Positions 27,005-35,618 of a stretch of DNA of 64,000 bases are shown piece by piece; positions within the stretch are counted from its first letter, which is position 1, and every line of letters starts with the position of its first letter. The stretch lies in the NCBI RefSeq assembly GCF_019200975.1, contig NZ_JAHTMR010000018.1, positions 36,704 to 100,703 of the forward strand. The letters are read 5' to 3'. Position numbers and translations under genes: made by a program. The notes beneath the pieces were generated by a model, which saw nothing but the letters and a program-made list of their open reading frames with translations, made no database searches and was not told the origin of the DNA. This DNA is from Pseudomonas sp. PD9R. GTDB lineage: Bacteria; Pseudomonadota; Gammaproteobacteria; Pseudomonadales; Pseudomonadaceae.

Positions 27005-27175
27005 GTATATCTCTCTATTTATGAAGCAGTTCTTCCAGGCGATAACGGAAAGCCGGCTGCCGGGCAGCGTAGCGCTGTACCGCGCACTTTGGGGCGACTC
27101 GATGGCGCAGGATCTTGGACCGCTCAGCGGGGTTATACCTATCATTGCAACGTGCCTGTCACTAGCAGGTCAGAA

Positions 27176-27979
27176 TTAGCCGGGCTTGAACCCCATGAAC
27201 TGCGCTACTAGCGCCGCCAGCACCGGTTTCAACCGAGCAACCAACTTCTCGTTAAGCGCATAGGGTGCGACCTCCTGCATGTAGCTTCGCTGCGCCAACT
27301 CGAGCTGAATCGCATGCACTTGTTGTGCAGGGTTGCCGTAGGTGCGAGTGATATGGCCACCCTTGAAGCGACCGTTCAACACCGCGGGCAAGTCCGGCGC
27401 AGCGTCCTTGGCTGAGGCCAGTAGAGCCTCGGAGATGCCGGCTGCGCATGAGGTCGAGTTTGCCGTTCCGAAGTTGAACACCGGCAGTTCTCCATCGAAC
27501 AGATGGGGGATAACCGATCGAATAGAATGGGCATCCCATAGCAAGGCATAGCCATAGGCGGCTTTGATTCGATCGAGTTCTGTCTGCAAAGCGCGATGGT
27601 ATGGGTACCAATAACGAAAAAGGCGACGCGCTATTTCCGCCTCGTCTGGCGCCTGTCCATCAAGGTACAGGGGCACGCCGTCGAATGTGGTGAGCGGACA
27701 CAGGCCGGTAGTGTTCTGGCCGGGGTACAGGTTTTCATCGTCGGCCGGGCGATTGAGGTCGATCACATACCGCGAATACACCGGCCGTAGGACAGATGCA
27801 CCCAAGGCGATGGCAAAGTCGTATAGCGATTCGATATGCCAGTCCGTGTCGTCGACGGCAAGCCCGACAGGGCTGTATCGGTGACAAAGGTAGTCCGGCA
27901 GATGGGTTCCCACATGCGGCATAGAGATCAGCAGTGGACCGAAACCCTGTTTCAGGGTGAATACCACGTCGTCACTCAT
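27176..27979 (-). CDS. hutG: N-formylglutamate deformylase
   Basis: 267 residues. Motifs of the HutG amidohydrolase family are PLLISMPHVGTHLP, DDTDWHIESLYDFA, VIDLNRPADDENLYPGQNTTGLCP, LLWDAHSIRS and GRFKGGHITRTYGNP; the histidines bind the catalytic metal. It releases formate and glutamate, the last step of the five-step histidine route. The start overlaps the hutF remnant stop by ATGA, the arrangement of an intact hutF-hutG operon. No HutF would be made here, so formylglutamate must come from elsewhere. Confidence 0.94.
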   Translation of the reverse strand: MSDDVVFTLKQGFGPLLISMPHVGTHLPDYLCHRYSPVGLAVDDTDWHIESLYDFAIALGASVLRPVYSRYVIDLNRPADDENLYPGQNTTGLCPLTTFDGVPLYLDGQAPDEAEIARRLFRYWYPYHRALQTELDRIKAAYGYALLWDAHSIRSVIPHLFDGELPVFNFGTANSTSCAAGISEALLASAKDAAPDLPAVLNGRFKGGHITRTYGNPAQQVHAIQLELAQRSYMQEVAPYALNEKLVARLKPVLAALVAQFMGFKPG

Positions 27980-28215
27980 ACAGCCTCCTTCAACAATACG
28001 GCAAGGGCCGCGCGGTAGTCGTGCAGAGCGTTAACCTGCAGAGCATGTTGGCCGTTATCGATGACTTTATTTCCGCCGACGAAAACGTCGCGAACCGGAT
28101 TGCCGCCATGTTCACAGAACACCAGCGCAGAGAGCAGTTGTCGCTGATTGTTCTGGTCGACATTAGGCGCATCACGGTCGATCACAACAAAGTCGGCGCG
28201 CTGCCCCACAGCCAA
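27976..28215 (-). pseudogene. hutF: C-terminal remnant of formimidoylglutamate deiminase
   Basis: 79 codons reading LAVGQRADFVVIDRDAPNVD and VRDVFVGGNKVIDNGQH, the closing segment of HutF-type amidohydrolases, which normally exceed 440 residues. Everything upstream, including the metal site, has been removed; the break lies at about 28215-28245 beside a short perfect hairpin. It still overlaps hutG by four bases. Confidence 0.85.
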
Positions 28216-28224
28216 CTCTTACAA

Positions 28225-28242
28225 TGAGCCTTAGGAGGCTCA
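28225..28242. repeat. Short perfect hairpin at the hutF truncation point
   Basis: TGAGCCT-TAGG-AGGCTCA, a 7-bp stem with four-base loop, flanked by the repeated word CAATGAGC. It sits exactly where HutF homology ends and may mark a deletion or insertion scar. Confidence 0.45.
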
Positions 28243-28404
28243 ATGAGCGAACTGAATCGCGTCGCCATCCTCCAGCAGCAAATTGCTCGCCCGTTCTTTG
28301 TTATGACAAAACTGTGAACATGGGCAACCAGAGCAAAAGGGTGGTGAAGTCGCCCGTACGCTTAGCTACTACTGCAAAAGGAATGTTGAGCCGTTTATTT
28401 ACAC

Positions 28405-28440
28405 CAAAATACCCTACCGCATGCCTACATGCGGCAGGGT
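28405..28440 (-). terminator. Probable terminator of the amino-acid ABC operon
   Basis: ACCCT-CCGCATG and CATGCGG-AGGGT pair with one mismatch; on the minus strand ATTTT follows. It lies about 145 bases beyond the binding-protein stop. Confidence 0.5.
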
Positions 28441-28584
28441 TTAGTGCGTCTGTCAGTGGGGCACTGCTTATTAGCTTACCCACAATAAGTGATGTAAAAG
28501 TTTGCACTCCACCCTAGATCAATTTTCAATCGCCAGGGTGGCTAGCTTTAAATAAGTACCAACAGACTTTAATTGATGCAAAAG

Positions 28585-29457
28585 TCAATCGATTGGTGTC
28601 ACGTCCATGTGGAACGTCTGCTCCGATAGTCTTTTGATTGTACCGTCCGCTCGTGCTTCTTTAATCGCTTTGTCAAACATTGCTTTAAGCTGCGTGTCAC
28701 CTTTGCGCAAACCAACTGCGGCACCTTTCCCGACCACGCCTCCGAAAAAGCATGGACCAGCAAGCACCATGCCCTCGTTACCAGGTTTTGCGGCAGTACC
28801 CAATAAGGAGTCTTTAGCACCGATTACGGCATCCACCCGGCCAGCGAGCATATCTAAATCTCGCGCTTCTGGGCTTTTGTATTGCCGCACGGAGATACCC
28901 TTTAAGTAGGTACTAGCAAACTCGGCCGAGGTACCAGAGGAGAGTGTACCGACCGTTTTCCCGCTTAGCGCGCCTTTTACCTCAGCTAGGGCTTTTGCAG
29001 AAGCAGCTTCATCCATCAGCGACACCTTCTTATCTTCCGCTGGCAAATTCGTTGCCAATTCACCACCCTTCAGAGTGCCAAATGTATAACATAAGGTGGC
29101 GTAGGGGACAGAGAAATCAATAACAAGCTCACGCTTAGGGGTGATTGCCATATCGTCTATAATCGCATCAAACTTACCGGCATTCAGTGCAGAAATCATA
29201 CTGTCAAACGATTGAGCTGAAATTGTGCACTTCACCTTCATTCGATTGCAGAGATCGTTCGCAAGGTCAATCTCAAACCCAGCAAGTGTCCCATCAGGCT
29301 TAGTATAGTTCCAAGGAACAAAACCACCCTCTGTCACGATTCGGATTTCCTTCGGAGACGCGTCTTCCGCAGCAACCCCGAAACTTACGCCCAACGTTGC
29401 TGCCAATACCGCCGTAGCAAGTACCAAGCGTGCGTATACAGAGATGGATCTAGTCAT
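28585..29457 (-). CDS. Polar amino-acid ABC transporter, periplasmic binding protein
   Basis: 290 residues with a signal peptide ending near GVAAEDA. The family 3 solute-binding signature is present: GFVPWNYTKPDGTLAGFEIDLANDLC, FDSMISALNAGKFDAIIDDMAITPKRELVIDFSVPY. Such proteins bind lysine/arginine/ornithine, histidine or opines (the octopine/nopaline binders belong to this family). It closes the operon permease-permease-ATPase-binding protein. Its last 30 residues are the part still recognisable in the decayed copy at 20.1 kb. Confidence 0.93.
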   Translation of the reverse strand: MTRSISVYARLVLATAVLAATLGVSFGVAAEDASPKEIRIVTEGGFVPWNYTKPDGTLAGFEIDLANDLCNRMKVKCTISAQSFDSMISALNAGKFDAIIDDMAITPKRELVIDFSVPYATLCYTFGTLKGGELATNLPAEDKKVSLMDEAASAKALAEVKGALSGKTVGTLSSGTSAEFASTYLKGISVRQYKSPEARDLDMLAGRVDAVIGAKDSLLGTAAKPGNEGMVLAGPCFFGGVVGKGAAVGLRKGDTQLKAMFDKAIKEARADGTIKRLSEQTFHMDVTPID

Positions 29458-29506
29458 TATATTAGCCTTCTTATAGTAGTATTAAGGTGTTTTGCAAATA
29501 TCAAAC

Positions 29507-30289
29507 TTACCCAGCAAGAAATTGTTTGAGTCGAACTGAGCGCGTCCCACCGAATATTTCATCCGGAGTCCCCTCGTCCTTTACTAAACCTTGATCCATG
29601 AAAACCACTCGGCTAGATGCCTCCCGGGCAAAGCCCATTTCATGTGTTACTATAAGCATCGTCCGGCCTTCCTTCGCCAAGCCCTTCATGACCTTGAGCA
29701 CCTCACCGACCATCTCTGGATCTAGAGCTGAAGTAGGCTCGTCGAATAACATCAAAGCGGGGCGCATCGCGAGTGCTCGCGCGATGGCAACGCGCTGCTG
29801 TTGGCCTCCAGATAGGTGCGTCGGGTAGGCGTTTTCTTTATTTGATATGCCAACTTTATCGAGTAGCTCTCTCGCTTCCTCCAAACACTCTTTTTTTGGA
29901 CGACGCTGTACGTACATAGGAGCCTCGATAATATTCTCGAGTACTGTCTTGTGCGACCAAAGATTGAAACTTTGAAATACCATTCCGACCTTTGAGCGAA
30001 TACGTTCTACCTGCTTTTTATTATATTGCCTCGGTGCATTACCCCCGTGAAATGAGATATCTATGCGCTCACCAGCAACCACAATACCTCCAGTATCCGG
30101 AGTTTCAAGTAAGTTTATACAGCGGAGTAACGTTGACTTTCCCGATCCGGAGGACCCAAGTATTGAGACTACTTCGCCTTCCCCCGCTTGAAGCGAGATG
30201 CCTTTTAGCACCTCTAAGCTTCCATATTGCTTGCGAATACCCGTCAATTCCACCACAGCAGGCGGGAGCAAATCATAAATGTTACTCAT
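29507..30289 (-). CDS. Polar amino-acid ABC transporter ATPase
   Basis: 260 residues. Walker A GSSGSGKSTLLRC, Q-loop MVFQSFNLWSHKTV, ABC signature LSGGQQQRVAIARALAMRP, Walker B ALMLFDEPTSALDPE and the switch histidine in LIVTHEMGFAR are all intact. It resembles HisP/OccP-type ATPases. It is coupled to the upstream permease by an ATGA overlap. Confidence 0.94.
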   Translation of the reverse strand: MSNIYDLLPPAVVELTGIRKQYGSLEVLKGISLQAGEGEVVSILGSSGSGKSTLLRCINLLETPDTGGIVVAGERIDISFHGGNAPRQYNKKQVERIRSKVGMVFQSFNLWSHKTVLENIIEAPMYVQRRPKKECLEEARELLDKVGISNKENAYPTHLSGGQQQRVAIARALAMRPALMLFDEPTSALDPEMVGEVLKVMKGLAKEGRTMLIVTHEMGFAREASSRVVFMDQGLVKDEGTPDEIFGGTRSVRLKQFLAG

Positions 30290-31014
30290 GCTATTTTCTC
30301 CTTGATACTTGGAGAGCGCTCCAAAACTGGCGGCCGCAAATTAGCACTCAACTTATATTCAGTCCAACGCACTGCGCGGGTCATCATATAGCTCATGGCG
30401 AAGTAGATTATCCCTGCGGATACATATACTTCAATTGGCCGATATGTCTGCGAAGCAATAGTAGTGGCTATTCCCGTGACATCCATAAGTGTTACTAAGG
30501 ACGCAAGAGCGGTCGCTTTTATCATAGCTATCAGTTCATTTCCATAAGCAGGAAGTGCTTGCCTCATCGCAAGTGGAGCAATGATCCTCCGCATCCTCAT
30601 TCCCCGAGACATTCCACATGCGGAAGCGGCCTCCAGTTCTCCGCGACTAACAGACTTCAACCCCCCGCGGATAATTTCCGCAGCATATGGAGAAGTGTTA
30701 ATCGTCAGTGCCAAAAGGACGCACCAGAATGGTTCGCGAAGAAATGGCCAAAACACACTTTGACGAACAACCGCGAACTGGCTAATCCCGTAGTAAACTA
30801 TAAACAGCAGAACCAGCAAAGGAACGCTTCGAAATAGCTGAACGTAAAGCCATGCAATAGCTCTCACTGATCGAAAAGAGGACAGACTTAGTAGAGCAAC
30901 CACGAAACCTAAGAGCCCACCCAAAATAACACTTATTACAGCAAGCCCAATCGTAAGTGGTAGCCCTGGTAACAACTGAATGAATGTTTCATAAATAAAT
31001 TGGAAGTCCATCAC
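30286..31014 (-). CDS. Polar amino-acid ABC permease B
   Basis: 242 residues with about five membrane segments and the EAA loop (GGLKSVSRGELEAASACGMSRGMRMRRIIAP) that contacts the ATPase. It is the HisM/OccM type half of an importer. It overlaps both neighbours by four bases. The decayed copy in the first array retains only its N-terminal segments. Confidence 0.92.
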   Translation of the reverse strand: MMDFQFIYETFIQLLPGLPLTIGLAVISVILGGLLGFVVALLSLSSFRSVRAIAWLYVQLFRSVPLLVLLFIVYYGISQFAVVRQSVFWPFLREPFWCVLLALTINTSPYAAEIIRGGLKSVSRGELEAASACGMSRGMRMRRIIAPLAMRQALPAYGNELIAMIKATALASLVTLMDVTGIATTIASQTYRPIEVYVSAGIIYFAMSYMMTRAVRWTEYKLSANLRPPVLERSPSIKEKIA

Positions 31015-31733
31015 GTTCTCCCTACCAGGTTAAGCGAGTGGCGTCGTTCAACACGCTGAATCGCTAATGTCGAACCCGTACACAGGATGAAGTAAATCAG
31101 TGCAGCGGCCAGATAAAAATCAAACGGTAGCCGAGTGGAGCCGGCGCCTACCTGAGCTTGTCGCATCAGCTCAGCCAACCCTGTCACTGAGAGAAGAGAA
31201 GATTCCTTCAAAGCACTGAGCCAGACGTTACCTAACCCAGGTAACGCATGTCTTAACGTTAATGGCGCCACGATTCTTCGAAAGCGCAAATACCGCGGCA
31301 TACCGCATGCAACGGCAGCTTCGATTTCGCCTTTATGGACTGCGTTGAACCCGCCCCGTAGTACTTCGGTCCCCTGCGCACCTGATGTGACTGCGATCGC
31401 AATGGTACCGGCCAAGAAGGCAGGGAAGCTGGCGAAGCCGGACGAACCAAGCAGAGGCTGGATCCAAGTGAGAACCGCGCTGCCGCCAAAGTAAATTACA
31501 TAAATAATCAGCAAGTCTGGAAGACCGCGAATTACAGTGGTGTAAGCCCCCGCAATGTCTGAGAAGGGCCTACGATTGGAAACTTTGGCCCAGGCACTGA
31601 AGGTGCCAACAACCATGCCAAGCAGCATCCCGCAAATGGCTACGGCGAGCGTCACTACTGCGCCATTTAGTAGTGTCATGCCCCAGCCGTTTGGACCGAA
31701 ACCAACGACCTCTATAAAGCTAACTTCGTTCAT
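31011..31733 (-). CDS. Polar amino-acid ABC permease A
   Basis: 240 residues from MNEVSFIEVVGFGPNGWG, HisQ/OccQ type, with an intact EAA loop (GGFNAVHKGEIEAAVACGMPRYLRFRRIVAP) and terminal helices. It starts about 80 bases after the fused hyuA-hyuB frame and is the intact paralogue of the broken permease at 20.4-21.1 kb. Confidence 0.92.
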   Translation of the reverse strand: MNEVSFIEVVGFGPNGWGMTLLNGAVVTLAVAICGMLLGMVVGTFSAWAKVSNRRPFSDIAGAYTTVIRGLPDLLIIYVIYFGGSAVLTWIQPLLGSSGFASFPAFLAGTIAIAVTSGAQGTEVLRGGFNAVHKGEIEAAVACGMPRYLRFRRIVAPLTLRHALPGLGNVWLSALKESSLLSVTGLAELMRQAQVGAGSTRLPFDFYLAAALIYFILCTGSTLAIQRVERRHSLNLVGRT

Positions 31734-31814
31734 GGTGGATATGTCCTGTTGGATGACCGGATCTGCTAATTAGTCTTCGCGCACTAGTCGCGATGACGTC
31801 GCGTATCTAAAAAG

Positions 31815-32645
31815 CTAGATATCTAGCCCGTAGATGTCTCTGGCAGCAGCCTCTGAAATCCGTTCTTCCTTCAGGTCACGGATCACCAATTCGCGCGACC
31901 GAAGTTTCGGATCACCGAAACCACCCCCTCCAGCTGCAACCATGCCCACTGCTTGGCCAGCCTGAAGAACACTTTTCCGACGATCGAGTGGCGGAGCGCC
32001 GTTAGGCATTTCGACCCAGGCGGGAGTGCCGCTATGTCCATTAAAAAGACCGTACGGGGGCAGCCGAGTGTTTGTACCACCGGCAGAGATGTTGGCAACA
32101 TGATCCAGCACTCTCACGCGACGTCTCATCGTCATACCGCCGCGAAATTTTCCGGGGCCGCCTGAGTCCTGTACAAACTCATAGCACTCCACCATAACCG
32201 GATGCTCTGTCTCTAGAGCCTCAATGGGCAACAAGACCCGCTCGTCCACCTCAAAGCATCTATCGCGTGAAGCAATGGGCTTTGGCTTTTCCGTCTGCAA
32301 GTAGTAGAGCGAGTCCCGTTTTTGACGACGCAACTCAAGAATATCGCGAAAGCCTGCCGTCGTGATTAGGCCCGTTTCCGCACCTCGCCCCACGATGAGA
32401 GCGTTGGTAGCGACTGTTGTGCCATGACCAAAGTAATGGACATCCGCAGCGCGACCGGAAACCCGTGATGCTTCTCGCAATCCCTGTTCGACTGTGATAC
32501 CCATAGAGGGGGCCTGAGGGGTACTGCTCACCTTCCAGACAGAAATTTCGCCTTTGATTTCATCAAACATGCAAATGTCTGTGAAGGTGCCTCCAGAATC
32601 CACGCCAATGCGAAGGCGTAGTCGGTCAGCGGTTAAGTCGAGCAT
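31815..32645 (-). pseudogene. In-frame hyuA'-'hyuB deletion fusion
   Basis: From ATG 32645 (GGAG upstream) 276 codons are open. About the first 130 are the N-terminus of HyuA (MLDLTADRLRLRIGVDSGG to ASRDRCFEVDERVL). The frame then passes directly into the C-terminus of HyuB (LPIEALETEHPVMVECYEF to AARDIYGLDI). Nearly 3 kb present in the intact pair at 21.2-24.9 kb is missing. The fusion keeps the ATP loop GVDSGGTFTD but has no catalytic body, so enzymatic activity is very unlikely; a small protein may still be made. Confidence 0.92.
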
Positions 32646-32701
32646 AGATGCGCTCCAAATTTTTTTGCGTAGCGTTTTACGAGCGAAAGCCACCAAAATG
32701 A

Positions 32702-32729
32702 ATTGTAACTATCTATTCATGAAACGCAA
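32702..32729 (-). promoter_or_regulatory. Promoter of the fused hyuAB gene and ABC operon
   Basis: TTGCGT (32724-32729), 16 bases, TACAAT (32702-32707) on the minus strand, about 57 bases before the fused gene's ATG. It matches the hyuA promoter at 25.2 kb in spacing and in the neighbouring words. Confidence 0.6.
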
Positions 32730-33014
32730 GAATAAAATTATGCATTCTCTCGGTGAAAACACTCTGCTTCTGCACCTTGTATCAATCCGTATATTCGACC
32801 CATACCGAGCCAGAGCGGCGAAAGCGTCATATGTCGCTGAATATGCTGCCCGAAAGGAGAGTCATTCTCGGCATTAGCCATTCTGAGATTGCTTGAAAAT
32901 GGACTCGTTTCTGCTTACCGAGACGCGCTACTACATCTGTCCTCTACGAATTTAGCTCTGCTTTCGCCTAGCTCGATCGTGCTGGACCTATCTAGATTTT
33001 AATCACCGCAGAGA

Positions 33015-33806
33015 TCACCCAGCGCAGCGCTCTTGATGACTGGATACAAACTGTCGAAAACGATCCGTTGGCAGCCCCTCGAACAGCTCAGCCGGGGTAC
33101 CTTGGCAGTCGATTTTTCCGTCTTGCATGAACAACACACGATTCGAGACATTACGTGCAAAGCCCATTTCATGCGTCACCACCAGCATCGTGCGTCCTTC
33201 TTCCGCTAACGACCGCATTACTCGCAGCACCTCCCCCACCAGCTCCGGGTCGAGTGCAGACGTGGGCTCGTCGAATAACATCACCTGGGGATTCATAGCC
33301 AATGCCCGTGCTATCGCCACCCGCTGTTGCTGACCACCAGAAAGGTGAGCTGGATAAGAGTCGCGCCGCTCATAAAGCCCCACCTTGTGCAGCAATCTGT
33401 GGGCCTCCTCTACACATTCCGAACGCGAGTGCTTCAGCACGTGCAGTGGGCCTTCGATAACGTTCTGCAAAACGGTCATGTGCGACCAGAGATTGAAGCC
33501 CTGAAAAACCATACCTAATTTGCTACGAATCTTCTCGACTTGCCGACCGCGGCGCGGCGACTGGCCTCCATCACCGCGGCGCTTCATTTCAATGGTTTCA
33601 CCATCTACCACGATGGAGCCTTCATCTGGTGTCTCCAGCAAATTAATACAACGAAGCAACGTGCTTTTGCCTGACCCACTAGCCCCGAGAATGGAGATTA
33701 CGTCCCCCTTATGAGCATCCATCGATATTCCGTTCAGCACCTTGCTTGCGCCGAAAGCTTTATGAATATTTGATACTGTCAAGGCTGCGCTGCGTTGAGA
33801 AATCAT
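33015..33806 (-). CDS. Second polar amino-acid ABC ATPase
   Basis: 263 residues from MISQRSAALTVSNIHKAFG. Walker A GASGSGKSTLLRC, Q-loop MVFQGFNLWSHMTV, signature LSGGQQQRVAIARAL and Walker B VMLFDEPTSALDPE are intact. It is close to but distinct from the ATPase at 29.5 kb and stands alone between hutU and the fused hyuAB gene, without its own permeases. It might serve permeases A and B, or be the survivor of another transporter. The ATG at 33806 has GGAG six bases upstream and is preferred to the longer open frame. Confidence 0.9.
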   Translation of the reverse strand: MISQRSAALTVSNIHKAFGASKVLNGISMDAHKGDVISILGASGSGKSTLLRCINLLETPDEGSIVVDGETIEMKRRGDGGQSPRRGRQVEKIRSKLGMVFQGFNLWSHMTVLQNVIEGPLHVLKHSRSECVEEAHRLLHKVGLYERRDSYPAHLSGGQQQRVAIARALAMNPQVMLFDEPTSALDPELVGEVLRVMRSLAEEGRTMLVVTHEMGFARNVSNRVLFMQDGKIDCQGTPAELFEGLPTDRFRQFVSSHQERCAG

Positions 33807-33947
33807 GACTAGCTCCGCTGAACTCAGGAGAAGGGGGAGCATGGGCGAGTGTATTTCACACCACGAGGAATACCCCACGCTCTCAATACCGTTGTAAACA
33901 CTTCAAATGCACGCCCGGGGCAGTGTTTGAAGACCAAACTATTATCG

Positions 33948-35618
33948 TTAGTTCGAAAGCATTGGCAGGTTCAGCCCTTGTTCCTTGGCGCAGTCGATGG
34001 CGATCTGGTAGCCCGCATCGGCGTGACGCATGACGCCGGTAGCCGGGTCGTTGTGCAGGACGCGAGCGATACGCTCGGCCGCTTCGTCAGTACCGTCGCA
34101 GACAATCACCATGCCCGAGTGCTGGGAGAAGCTCATGCCGACGCCGCCGCCGTGGTGCAGGGAAACCCAGGTCGCGCCGCTCGCGGTGTTGAGCAGAGCG
34201 TTGAGCAGTGGCCAGTCGGACACGGCATCGGAACCGTCCTGCATCGACTCGGTTTCGCGGTTCGGGCTGGCTACCGAACCGGAGTCCAGGTGGTCGCGAC
34301 CGATCACGATTGGCGCGGACAATTCACCGCTGCGCACCATTTCGTTGAACGCCAGACCGAGCTTGGCGCGCAGGCCCAGGCCAACCCAGCAGATACGTGC
34401 CGGCAGACCCTGGAAGCTGATGCGCTCGCGCGCCATGTCCAGCCAGTTGTGCAGGTGCGCGTCGTCCGGGATCAGCTCTTTTACTTTGGCGTCGGTCTTG
34501 TAGATGTCTTCGGCGTTGCCGGACAGTGCAGCCCAACGGAACGGGCCGATGCCGCGGCAGAACAGCGGACGGATGTAAGCCGGCACGAAACCTGGGAAGT
34601 CGAATGCGTTTTCCACGCCTTCTTCCTGGGCCATCTGACGGATGTTGTTGCCGTAGTCGAAGGTCGGAATGCCCATTTTCTGGAATTCGAGCATCGCTTT
34701 AACGTGCACAGCCATGGATTGCTTGGCGGCTTTGACCACGGCAGCAGGCTCGGTCTTGGCGCGAGCACGGTACTCTTCCCAGGTCCAGCCGGCTGGCAGG
34801 TAACCGTTGAGCGGGTCGTGAGCGCTGGTCTGGTCGGTGACCATGTCCGGGCGCACGCCGCGCTTGACCAGTTCTGGCAGGATTTCTGCCGCGTTACCCA
34901 GCAACGCGATGGAAATCGCTTTGCCTTCTTTGGTGTATTTGGCGATGCGGGCCAGGGCGTCGTCGAGGTCGGTGGCTTGCTCATCGACATAACGGCTGTT
35001 GAGGCGGAAATCGATGCTCACCTGCTGGCATTCGATGTTCAGCGAGCAAGCACCGGCCAGGGTCGCGGCCAGTGGTTGAGCGCCGCCCATGCCACCGAGG
35101 CCGGCGGTCAGGACCCAACGACCTTTCAGGTCATCGTTGTAGTGTTGGCGACCAGCTTCGACGAAGGTTTCGTAGGTGCCTTGGACGATGCCCTGGCTGC
35201 CGATGTAGATCCAGCTGCCGGCAGTCATCTGGCCGTACATGGCCAGGCCTTTGGCGTCGAGTTCGTTGAAGTGTTCCCAGCTCGCCCAGTGTGGCACCAG
35301 GTTGGAGTTGGCGATCAGTACGCGCGGGGCGTTGCTGTGGGTCTTGAATACGCCGACCGGCTTGCCGGATTGCACCAGCAGGGTCTCGTCGTCATTCAGG
35401 TTGGTCAGGCTTTCGACGATCTTGTCGTAGCATTCCCAGTTACGTGCCGCACGACCGATACCACCGTAAACCACCAGTTCTTTAGGGTTCTCGGCGACTT
35501 CCGGGTCGAGGTTGTTCATCAGCATGCGCAGGGGGGCTTCGGCCAGCCATGATTTGGCGGTTAGCTGATTACCACGTGGAGCACGGATAACAACGTCGCG
35601 GTATTTGCTGTTGGACAC
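33948..35618 (-). CDS. hutU: Urocanate hydratase
   Basis: 556 residues, complete. It adds water to urocanate to make 4-imidazolone-5-propionate using tightly bound NAD. Visible hallmarks are YGGIGRAARNWECYDKIVESL, GSQGIVQGTYETF, GGMGGAQPLAATLAG and the cysteine in GLPARICWVGLGLRAKLG. The start is GTG at 35618 with AGGAG upstream. Codon use is GC-rich and chromosomal in style, unlike the AT-richer genes from 11 to 33 kb. The adjacent hutF, hutG and hutD are displaced and hutI is absent from the window. Confidence 0.96.
   Translation of the reverse strand: MSNSKYRDVVIRAPRGNQLTAKSWLAEAPLRMLMNNLDPEVAENPKELVVYGGIGRAARNWECYDKIVESLTNLNDDETLLVQSGKPVGVFKTHSNAPRVLIANSNLVPHWASWEHFNELDAKGLAMYGQMTAGSWIYIGSQGIVQGTYETFVEAGRQHYNDDLKGRWVLTAGLGGMGGAQPLAATLAGACSLNIECQQVSIDFRLNSRYVDEQATDLDDALARIAKYTKEGKAISIALLGNAAEILPELVKRGVRPDMVTDQTSAHDPLNGYLPAGWTWEEYRARAKTEPAAVVKAAKQSMAVHVKAMLEFQKMGIPTFDYGNNIRQMAQEEGVENAFDFPGFVPAYIRPLFCRGIGPFRWAALSGNAEDIYKTDAKVKELIPDDAHLHNWLDMARERISFQGLPARICWVGLGLRAKLGLAFNEMVRSGELSAPIVIGRDHLDSGSVASPNRETESMQDGSDAVSDWPLLNALLNTASGATWVSLHHGGGVGMSFSQHSGMVIVCDGTDEAAERIARVLHNDPATGVMRHADAGYQIAIDCAKEQGLNLPMLSN

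Noticed and set aside
33849..35552. Plus-strand open frame of 567 codons opposite hutU
   Set aside because: It is the antisense of the GC-rich hutU gene; its composition (valine/histidine/glycine rich) mirrors the real gene and it has no start signal.
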